This document shows positions 49,120 through 54,303 of a DNA stretch of 54,303 nt, piece after piece. The notes under the pieces are model-generated. The model worked only from the letters and a program-made list of their open reading frames with translations, had not been told where the DNA came from and searched no databases. The stretch's first letter is position 1, and each line of letters starts with the position of its first letter. Position numbers and translations under genes: made by a program. This stretch comes from Candidatus Thiomargarita nelsonii. Lineage in GTDB: Bacteria > Pseudomonadota > Gammaproteobacteria > Beggiatoales > Beggiatoaceae. The stretch covers positions 1 to 54,303 of the forward strand of contig JSZA02000033.1 of the NCBI GenBank assembly GCA_000785145.2. Reading direction: 5' to 3'.

Positions 49120-49389
49120 ATGAATACAATTAATGATCAACAAATTGTTGAAAAAAAAGTCGAACTTTATTTGGAGCGGGTAAATGACTTTTATAGTCAA
49201 ATCAAAGACTGGTTTAAAGATGAACTGGAAGTAGCCACTTATCCAATTCAGGTGGGTGAACCACTCGGTACTTATGAAGCTCCGGCACTTGGTATCCGTG
49301 ATAAAGAGGAAACTTTGGCGAATTTGACGCCGAAAGGTGCAACGGTTATTTTGGCTGAAGGTTTACTTCCCCAGAAAGTGCTTATATGA
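49120..49389 (+). CDS. Small hypothetical protein
   Basis: An 89-residue protein with an N-terminal helix (VEKKVELYLERVNDFYSQIK) and then a strand-rich part (YPIQVGEPLGTYEAPALGIR). Similar small proteins occur in cyanobacteria and sulfur bacteria, to my recollection, with no known function. It overlaps the next gene by four bases (ATGA), so the two form a coupled pair. A miniature element inserted just upstream (48966-49102), leaving 17 bases to the start, so its original promoter may have been displaced. Confidence 0.5.
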   Translation: MNTINDQQIVEKKVELYLERVNDFYSQIKDWFKDELEVATYPIQVGEPLGTYEAPALGIRDKEETLANLTPKGATVILAEGLLPQKVLI

Positions 49390-49565
49390 CATTAAATAAC
49401 ATTATTCGTGTTTTATCAGCCAATCTGAGCGAATCAACTATCACCGCCGTTTTTGAAAAGGGTATTTTTCGCCCAGTGTTGCCCGTTGACACTGCCATTG
49501 CTGAAGGGGAAGAAGTGCAACTTTTCGTTATTAATACCACCCCAATCCCAATGCCATTAAATTAA
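49386..49565 (+). CDS. DUF104 (AF2212-like antitoxin family) protein, C-terminus replaced by an inserted element
   Basis: A 59-residue frame, MTLNNIIRVLSANLS, then TITAVFEKGIFRPVLPVD and EGEEVQLFVINTT. 'it.v.EnG.l.Pl..v.l.eGe.v.l.v' is the DUF104 signature; these proteins bind as antitoxins, often beside PIN toxins. The last residues (PMPLN) come from the CAATGCC element that starts at 49549. Deleting the element and one target copy gives VINTTPILANKTF and a TAA at 49680-49682, so the insertion replaced only the last few residues. No toxin gene follows. ATG overlaps the upstream stop. Confidence 0.65.
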   Translation: MTLNNIIRVLSANLSESTITAVFEKGIFRPVLPVDTAIAEGEEVQLFVINTTPIPMPLN

Positions 49566-49652
49566 GGGCAACCACAAGGGATTGCCCCTACATAATATGC
49601 CGTTTCGTAGGGGCTACCCTATCGGGTTTGCCCCCTTAACTTAATGGCATTG
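49549..49652. mobile_element. CAATGCC-ended element, TAGGGGCAATCC-type core, 10-bp target duplication
   Basis: Ends are CAATGCCATTAAATTAAGGG and CCTTAACTTAATGGCATTG. The 10-bp duplication ACCCCAATCC is at 49539-49548 and 49653-49662. Inserted in the 3' end of the DUF104 gene. Confidence 0.9.
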
Positions 49653-49713
49653 ACCCCAATCCTCGCTAACAAAACTTTTTAAAACTGGCAGGATTGCCAA
49701 AACCCCGCCGTTC

Positions 49714-49750
49714 AAAAAAAATCCTATTTCTTTAAGAAATAGGATTTTTA
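49714..49750 (-). terminator. AAAAATCCTATTTC hairpin, copy 3, after thrC
   Basis: The stem AAATCCTATTTC / GAAATAGGATTT lies seven bases past the thrC stop on the minus strand and is followed there by eight T, the form of an intrinsic terminator. Confidence 0.65.
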
Positions 49751-49756
49751 GATTGC

Positions 49757-50830
49757 TCAGCCCATATTCTGCAAAATCGCCGCTTTAACTTCTTCAAGTT
49801 GAGCCTTAACTTTTATAAGAGGCGTTGTGCTTTGACTAATCGCTGTATCAGGGTCTTTCAAACCATGCCCCGTTAAAGTACAAGTCACTGTGCTACCTTC
49901 TGGAATTTTACCCCCTTTAATATCCTTCATCGCGCCCGCGATTGAAATCGCTGAGGCAGGCTCACAAAAAATCCCTTCCTTTTCAGCCAACAACTTTTGC
50001 GCCGCCAAAATCTCTTCATCGCTAAACTCATCAAACCAACCTCCCGATTCTTGTTGTGCATTGACAGCTTTATCCCAACTTTGCGGATTTCCGATACGAA
50101 TAGCCGTTGCCACGGTTTCAGGATGTTCGACGGGATGCCCACGCAAAAACGGTGCCGCTCCACTGGCTTGATAGCCGCACATTTTAGGTCGTTTATTGAC
50201 AATGCCGTTGTCTGCAAATTGAGTATAACCCATCCAATAGGCGCTGATATTCCCAGCATTGCCCACCGGTAAACAATGATAATCGGGGGCTCTGCCGAGT
50301 GCCTCAATAATTTCAAACGCTGCCGTTTTTTGTCCCTGTAAACGGTATGGATTAATAGAGTTAACTATCGTAATAGGGGCATGAGCAGCCACTTCTTTCA
50401 CTAATCGCATTCCATCATCAAAATTGCCTTGAATTTGAATGATAACTGCACCGTGCATCATGGCTTGCGCGAGTTTACCTTGGGCGATTTTTCCCTCGGG
50501 AATGAGGACAAATGCGGTAATACCCGCCCTAGCACTATAGGCGGCAGCACTGGCAGATGTATTTCCGGTTGAGGCGCAAACCGTGGCTTGACTACCCGCT
50601 TCCACGGCTTTAGTAATCGCCATCGTCATTCCACGATCTTTAAAGGAGCCTGTGGGATTCAGTCCCTCATATTTGACATAAATATTGATTTCTTTATTTA
50701 AAAGTTTGGGAATGTTATGCAAACGTATTAGGGGCGTATTGCCCTCAGTTAGACTAATAATGCGCGTGTCTTCATGCACGGGCAAATAGTCACGGTATTT
50801 GTTGATAAGTCCAGTATAACGGTGTGGCAT
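49757..50830 (-). CDS. thrC: Threonine synthase
   Basis: A 357-residue PLP enzyme of fold type [35 protein letters not shown] (Schiff-base lysine), [34 protein letters not shown] and [12 protein letters not shown] are all present. It converts O-phosphohomoserine to threonine. The short form (about 350 residues, class II-like plant/archaeal clade) is common in bacteria without the long E. coli type. No hom or thrB gene is adjacent. Confidence 0.95.
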   Translation of the reverse strand: MPHRYTGLINKYRDYLPVHEDTRIISLTEGNTPLIRLHNIPKLLNKEINIYVKYEGLNPTGSFKDRGMTMAITKAVEAGSQATVCASTGNTSASAAAYSARAGITAFVLIPEGKIAQGKLAQAMMHGAVIIQIQGNFDDGMRLVKEVAAHAPITIVNSINPYRLQGQKTAAFEIIEALGRAPDYHCLPVGNAGNISAYWMGYTQFADNGIVNKRPKMCGYQASGAAPFLRGHPVEHPETVATAIRIGNPQSWDKAVNAQQESGGWFDEFSDEEILAAQKLLAEKEGIFCEPASAISIAGAMKDIKGGKIPEGSTVTCTLTGHGLKDPDTAISQSTTPLIKVKAQLEEVKAAILQNMG

Positions 50831-50854
50831 ATAGTATATCCTCAGATTATTTTA

Positions 50855-50915
50855 ATAATTCGACGCAGAGCGTCGCTACAGGCATTCCCACGCAGAGCGT
50901 GGGAACGAGAAATGG
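50855..50915. repeat. GACGCAGAGCGTC / CACGCAGAGCGTGGG hairpins
   Basis: Two short hairpins of the CTCGTTCCCACGC family lie upstream of thrC and directly before a truncated CTAGTAC element. Confidence 0.6.
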
Positions 50916-51123
50916 GTAATGTAGGGTGCGTCCTACGCACCTTTTGACTTGATTTGTGCGGAGTACGCACCCTACAACACAATGCCATTAAATTAAGGGC
51001 AACCACTAGGGCATTGCCCCTACGAAAAATCACGTATCCTGTAGGGGCAATCCTTTATGGTTGCCCTTAACTTAATGGCATTGACCCTACAACACCCATC
51101 AATTTAACATTGACAGAGTACTA
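50916..51123. mobile_element. CTAGTAC element (left end lost) with a nested CAATGCC element
   Basis: The TAGGGTGCGTCC / GAGTACGCACCCTA palindrome and the right end CATTGACAGAGTACTA belong to the CTAGTAC family. A CAATGCC element (50980-51083, TAGGGGCAATCC core) sits inside, flanked by the 11-bp duplication ACCCTACAACA (50969-50979 and 51084-51094). The nesting gives the relative age of the two. Confidence 0.9.
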
Positions 51124-51913
51124 ATCCATTAACATTCTCAAGTTTGAAGTAATGAAATCCTTGAGGCTCCTTGGCTCTCTCAATGCGGCTTGATCCCACT
51201 TGGATAAAATCAACGCCTGCCTCTCTAGCGGCGAGGTAATCACTGCTAGAGTTTCCAATATAAACCGCCTCATTTAAGCCGACTGATAATCTTTTAATAC
51301 TTTCTAAAATAGGCGCTGGACTGGGTTTTTCGGCTATCAATTGACCAGTGCTGTTTTGACTGCCAACACTGATGATAAATTGTTCACTTTCTATAAATTC
51401 TCCCACTAATCCATTGACCTCTTTTAAGGTATATAGTGCTTCGTCAGCGGGTCGGCTAGTGACAACGGCCATTTTTACGCCAAACGTTTTGAGGGTTGGA
51501 AAAAAGGCATCAGTGTACATTTTTTTTTCAGCGGTATCAATTAAGCCTTGTCCATTAAATGAGGGTTTTCCAAGATAAAGATTTTGAAAAAATTCTTTCA
51601 TTTTAATAAATTCTTTTGAATCTGGCTGGATTTGAGCTAACCGCTTATGCGTCAAAGCCTCTTCCCAGTTATCGTTAGGAAATTTTTTGATTAACGCGAT
51701 TAAAAGCCAAGTGACATGCCAATCATTATTAACGCCATAAGTAAGTCCCTTGGTACGCACTAAATTGAGTTGCGCGTCGCTGACTTGGGCTGAGGTGAAT
51801 TTTTTCACCGTTTTTTTGATCGCCTCATCATAGGATTTGGAGGTGTCAATCAATGTGTCATCGACATCAAATATGAGGGCTTTGTATGTTTTGTTGTTAA
51901 TTTTGATAGACAG
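51104..51913 (-). CDS. HAD-superfamily hydrolase, subfamily IA-like
   Basis: The catalytic motif FDVDDTLIDTS, VVTSRPADEA (motif II), EKPSPAPI (motif III lysine) and YIGNSSSDYLAAREAGVDFI (motif IV) are complete, so it should be an active phosphohydrolase; the substrate is unknown. The start is unclear. The frame opens at 51982, but its first 15 or so codons read a palindromic element. The best ribosome site (GGGGAG) precedes a CTG at 51911-51913, giving about 270 residues. The original start may have been lost to the insertion. The last codons (LVLCQC) come from a CTAGTAC element end, so the C-terminus is also altered. Confidence 0.75.
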   Translation of the reverse strand: MSIKINNKTYKALIFDVDDTLIDTSKSYDEAIKKTVKKFTSAQVSDAQLNLVRTKGLTYGVNNDWHVTWLLIALIKKFPNDNWEEALTHKRLAQIQPDSKEFIKMKEFFQNLYLGKPSFNGQGLIDTAEKKMYTDAFFPTLKTFGVKMAVVTSRPADEALYTLKEVNGLVGEFIESEQFIISVGSQNSTGQLIAEKPSPAPILESIKRLSVGLNEAVYIGNSSSDYLAAREAGVDFIQVGSSRIERAKEPQGFHYFKLENVNGLVLCQC

Positions 51914-51934
51914 TTTATAATCTCCCCTTTTTTT

Positions 51935-52068
51935 CTCGTTCCGTTGCTCCGCAAAAATGCCATCGCCGTTAAGGGCAACCACAAGGGATTGCCCCTACTT
52001 CGTTACCCAAGTAAAAATTGCATATCATGTAGGGGCAATCCTTTATGGTTGCCCTTAACGGCGATGGG
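51935..52068. repeat. TAGGGGCAATCC-core element with CATCGCCGTTAAGG ends
   Basis: GCCATCGCCGTTAAGGGCAA and its inverse TTGCCCTTAACGGCGATGG enclose the usual core. The ends differ from the CAATGCC type, so the same core exists with two kinds of termini. Copy at 1528 shares the CTTAACGGCG right end. Confidence 0.7.
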
Positions 52069-52069
52069 A

Positions 52070-52144
52070 GTGGCGTACAAGCTTATTGATGTTCAAATGT
52101 AAGCACATTGACACAACCATTACATAAATCGGCTAAAATTTTCT
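52070..52144. repeat. 75-bp direct repeat (copy 1 of 2), DUF4384 gene tail
   Basis: Bases 52070-52144 equal 54229-54303 exactly by eye. On the minus strand both encode the same C-terminus, KILADLCNGCVNVLTFEHQ, and stop, so they are the tails of two paralogous genes rather than a mobile repeat. Confidence 0.85.
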
Positions 52145-53143
52145 GCGAAACGGAAAATTTATCTCCCCGTTCATGCCAAACGGTTTGGCTTGCATCGTCT
52201 GTAATATTTTCGAGGTAAAAGTTTTTGCGGAGCAAAAACTTTTACCTCGATCGAGGTAAAAGTTTTTGCGGAGCAAAAACTTTTACCTCGAAACCATTCC
52301 CTTGGTTTGTTGCAAGCTTTGAATCAATTGGATTTCTGCTTGTTGCGTTCGTGCTATATCTTTTTGTTGTTGGCGCAATTGCAAGGCTTGATATTGTTTT
52401 TATAATATCAGATCATCTTGCGGAGCGCCCATAAAAAAAATGGTTTCAGTACCGATTTGTTCATCAAGAACAAATGATTTATTTTTGGCGGGCAGATAAT
52501 ACGTTTTGCCCCCTTCAACGGGATTTAAGTTGTTGAGGATGATATTGCGAAATCCTGCCATGGGAAATAGCCGATAAAGCTTGTTAGCAGAATCTACTTG
52601 AAAAATAGACACATAACAATTTTCAACCGGTGTAAAGATGATTTTGTAATGATCGCCTGATTGTAATATCATTCCCTTGGTTAAAGGTTTAAAAGTGCCC
52701 TTGCCACGGCTGCGGTAAACGTAGTTGATTTTAAAATCCAAGGCAGCGGGTTGCTTAAAATTGAGTAAAGTTTGTCTCAATAAGACAAGCTCGGATTCGA
52801 GTTTGCTCACACGTTCTTCAACCTAAGACAATCTTCCATCCATCGTTTTGATGACGCTTTTTAAGCCAGCAATCATCTCTTTGATAGTGTCAAAATCTTC
52901 GCTGGCGATGGACTGATTTTGATATTCAGCCAATTGTGTATCCAATTGAGAAACGCGCCTTACGAGTGCGGCGACTTTTTGAGGTGTGACTTTGTCTTTA
53001 AATAAATCTTGTATAACATCAATGGCGGTATCGATGGCGATAACTTTGAAGCCATTCCAAGCGAGACTTGCTAATGAGGCTTGAGTGGCTGGGGTTGCGG
53101 ATAGGCTAAACAGTAAGACTATAATTAGGGTAAATGTTTTCAT
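52083..53143 (-). pseudogene. Secreted coiled-coil/DUF4384 protein interrupted by two stops and hairpin insertions
   Basis: Starting at ATG 53143 (AAAGGA nine bases upstream): signal peptide MKTFTLIIVLLFSLSATPA, a helical region and a coiled coil up to TMDGRLS. A TAG (52823-52825) follows, and the same frame continues VEERVSKLESELVLLRQ, then a DUF4384 domain (GDHYKIIFTPVENCYVSIFQ, YRLFPM, GTETIFFMGAP). At 52400-52402 is a TAA, and again the same frame continues KQYQALQLRQQQKDIARTQQ. Two 41-base palindromes (52210-52291) then shift the frame before the tail SQKILADLCNGCVNVL. DUF4384 proteins are envelope proteins linked to secretion or signalling. The upstream part may still be made as a short secreted coil. 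Confidence 0.8.
52210..52291. repeat. Two adjacent 41-bp perfect palindromes
   Basis: TCGAGGTAAAAGTTTTTGC, a GGA loop and the exact complement form a 19-bp stem; the unit is present twice in direct succession. It interrupts the DUF4384 pseudogene. Not seen elsewhere in the window. Confidence 0.9.
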
Positions 53144-53164
53144 TTGGTTTTTTCCTTTTGGTGA

Positions 53165-53197
53165 TAAGACGCCCAAGATAAATCTTGGACTCCTAAA
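53165..53197. repeat. CCAAGATAAATCTTGG hairpin
   Basis: One dispersed hairpin lies between the PIN toxin gene end and the DUF4384 pseudogene start. Confidence 0.65.
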
Positions 53198-53241
53198 TCT
53201 CCGATAATTAGCTTCGCATACTTCGTTTCATGGTTCAGTAC

Positions 53242-53757
53242 TTAAACCCCTGCTGAAATAAGCGAACTTAAATCATTAACAGGCGATTTATAATCTTGCT
53301 CAATCATCCGATTGAGCCAATAATTGGCTTCTCCCAAAGTGCAAAGATGACGTTCAATCGCCAAAACCAAACAGCCCAGTGAACCTGAAAGACGAATTCC
53401 AAGTCGTTTAGCCTGTCGACGTGCTGTCAAATCGTCCGTCATAAAAAGCCAACCACGATGATGAGCTATCGCTAAAGATGAGGCTTCGCCTGGATGCAAG
53501 CTTGAGGGTAATTTGCTAAATAAACGAAATTCTTGATTGTCAACCATATTGGTTAGTTTTATCCAACCAGATTCTTCAAACGGGTAGATATGATTATCAA
53601 GAAAAGCATAAAACTGGTAGCCTTCCTCCAATCCAGTTTTCATTTCTTCATGTACTTCTACTGAAATATAAATGGTCTCATGGAGTTGCCGTAAAATATC
53701 AAGTTGTTCAATACAAGCAAAATTAGAAACGACCGTCGTATCGGCAATAACACTCAT
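53242..53757 (-). CDS. PIN-domain toxin (DUF3368-like)
   Basis: A 171-residue protein. IADTTVVSNFACIEQLDIL has the first acidic residue, VEVHEEMKTG the second, LHPGEASSLAIAHHRGWLFM the third, and TDDLTARRQAKRLGIRLSGS the last acidic pair and the conserved GxxG-type ending. DUF3368-type PIN proteins are ribonuclease toxins, usually paired with UPF0175 proteins, exactly as here. It overlaps the upstream gene by four bases. Length and all acidic positions look intact, so it is probably functional. Confidence 0.88.
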   Translation of the reverse strand: MSVIADTTVVSNFACIEQLDILRQLHETIYISVEVHEEMKTGLEEGYQFYAFLDNHIYPFEESGWIKLTNMVDNQEFRLFSKLPSSLHPGEASSLAIAHHRGWLFMTDDLTARRQAKRLGIRLSGSLGCLVLAIERHLCTLGEANYWLNRMIEQDYKSPVNDLSSLISAGV

Positions 53758-54056
53758 GATGCCCCCTCAAGTTCTTGCCGTAAAGCTTGAATGTCATCTT
53801 TAGCTTCTGTTAGCGTTTCTACGCCCAAACGAAGTGAAATCCCTTTTTCCATTAAAATGTCCTTCATCTGTGCCCAACTGATTCCGGCGAGAGTCGCTGC
53901 TTTAGCGAGAGAAATATTTTCTTTTTGATAGCGATAAATCGCCAATTTAATGCGTAGCTCTGGACGCGCCCGTAATAAGTGACGCAAGGCATCCTGGATC
54001 ACTGCTTCTTCATTTTTGTAAAGTCGCGCTTCTACAAAATGTTGAACATCAAGCAT
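53754..54056 (-). CDS. UPF0175 family antitoxin
   Basis: From ATG 54056 (AAAGGA nine bases upstream) the protein has 100 residues; the TTG 54074 start is rejected. RLYKNEEAVIQDALRHLLRA, RPELRIKLAIYRYQKENISL, AKAATLAGISWAQMKDILME and KGISLRLGVETL are the UPF0175 blocks, including a helix-turn-helix. It neutralises the PIN toxin downstream and probably represses their shared promoter. The coupled ATGA overlap is typical of toxin-antitoxin pairs. Confidence 0.9.
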   Translation of the reverse strand: MLDVQHFVEARLYKNEEAVIQDALRHLLRARPELRIKLAIYRYQKENISLAKAATLAGISWAQMKDILMEKGISLRLGVETLTEAKDDIQALRQELEGAS

Positions 54057-54114
54057 TTTAGAGTTTCCTTTCAATTTAGTTTGTAGGGACTACCTAAATA
54101 GATAGCCTATCTAT

Positions 54115-54183
54115 TTTTTTCTCGTTCCCACGCGGAGATATTGTGCAGGGTGGGTATCGCTATCGCTCTACCCACCCTACAAT
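54115..54183. repeat. CTCGTTCCCACGCGG and GCAGGGTGGGTATCG repeats
   Basis: A CTCGTTCCC arm is followed by the inverted pair CAGGGTGGGTATCGC / GCTCTACCCACCCTA. They lie upstream of the toxin-antitoxin pair. Confidence 0.6.
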
Positions 54184-54241
54184 TGTCGAAAATGGACTTC
54201 GCTGTGCGGAGATCATGCATGCACCTCCGTGGCGTACAAGC

Positions 54242-54303
54242 TTATTGATGTTCAAATGTAAGCACATTGACACAACCATTACATAAATCGGCTAAAATTT
54301 TCT
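54242..54303 (-). CDS. 3' end of a second DUF4384-gene paralogue, cut by the window edge
   Basis: The minus strand reads KILADLCNGCVNVLTFEHQ and stops at 54242-54244, identical to the tail of the pseudogene at 52083. This indicates that another member of the family lies beyond the window, upstream in the transcription sense, so the toxin-antitoxin pair sits between two paralogues. Confidence 0.6.
   Translation of the reverse strand, partial: KILADLCNGCVNVLTFEHQ

Noticed and set aside
49120..49565. Complete toxin-antitoxin pair
   Set aside because: The DUF104 protein is antitoxin-like, but the 89-residue partner shows no PIN, RelE or MazF features, and no toxin follows.
52083..53143. Stop-codon recoding (UAG and UAA read as amino acids)
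   Set aside because: Other genes in the window end normally at UAG and UAA, and the same gene also has a frame-breaking insertion, so decay is simpler.

Overview
The window looks like a low-GC gammaproteobacterial chromosome, most likely a large sulfur bacterium of the Beggiatoa/Thioploca/Thiomargarita group (Thiotrichales). This is an inference from content: a gammaproteobacterial rhodanese-secB-gpsA block, a nitrate transporter next to a PP2C/kinase fusion, a probable sulfide-sensing ArsR repressor, families shared with cyanobacteria (DUF4058, DUF4384, DUF104, UPF0175/PIN pairs), and an extreme load of short palindromic repeats. No tRNA, rRNA, CRISPR array, prophage or intact transposase was seen.

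Layout. 0-2.3 kb: decayed Ser/Thr kinase gene, acetyltransferase remnant, miniature elements. 2.4-9.4 kb: OsmC-like protein, DUF4058 protein, YdgA-like protein, TrpB2-type tryptophan synthase, AlkD-like DNA repair protein, and a response regulator with an AAA+ domain but no GAFTGA loop. 9.5-11.8 kb: graveyard holding a bacterial Hen1 RNA methyltransferase pseudogene, a truncated KGGIGRT ATPase and a transporter/acyltransferase fragment interrupted by a miniature element. 11.8-14 kb: three-gene TolQ/MotA-like plus two ExbD-like operon. 14.1-20.3 kb: hypothetical, exonuclease III, a Cache domain fused to a pentameric ligand-gated ion channel, rhodanese, double-Cache protein, GNAT. 20.4-24.1 kb: nuclease pseudogene, then a PIN / small helical protein / AAA+ operon between two 105-bp direct repeats, then an XRE regulator. 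24.4-31 kb: small secreted peptide, a large protease-propeller-barrel protein, decayed ATPase, PD-(D/E)XK-like protein, remnant of a second XRE gene, hypothetical. 31.3-50.8 kb: mostly housekeeping genes (glycogen phosphorylase, ClpX, bactofilin, ArgC, NarK, PP2C-kinase, AccA, GpsA, SecB, rhodanese, DUF2892, ArsR, GpmA, CtpA, DJ-1, ThrC). 51-54.3 kb: HAD phosphatase, a DUF4384 gene with two internal stops, a PIN/UPF0175 toxin-antitoxin pair, and the tail of a second DUF4384 paralogue at the window edge.

Repeats fill almost every intergenic gap and form at least seven families. The most informative has CAATGCCATTAAGTTAAG ends and different palindromic cores. Four copies are bounded by perfect 10-11 bp target duplications, which shows they were inserted as units, probably mobilised by an IS4-type transposase. 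Others are the CCAAGATTTATCTTGG hairpins, the CTAGTAC-ended elements with a TAGGGTGCGTCC core, the TAGGGTGGGTAGAGCG elements, the TTCGGGAAT..ATTTCCCGAAA elements (expanded in tandem, once inside a reading frame) and the AAAAATCCTATTTC hairpins.

Best candidates for undescribed biology: the direct-repeat-flanked PIN/AAA+ cassette, the TolQ-like operon with two unequal ExbD-like partners, the Cache-channel fusion, the Cys-rich protein translated through in-frame palindromic repeats downstream of accA, and the miniature-element family.
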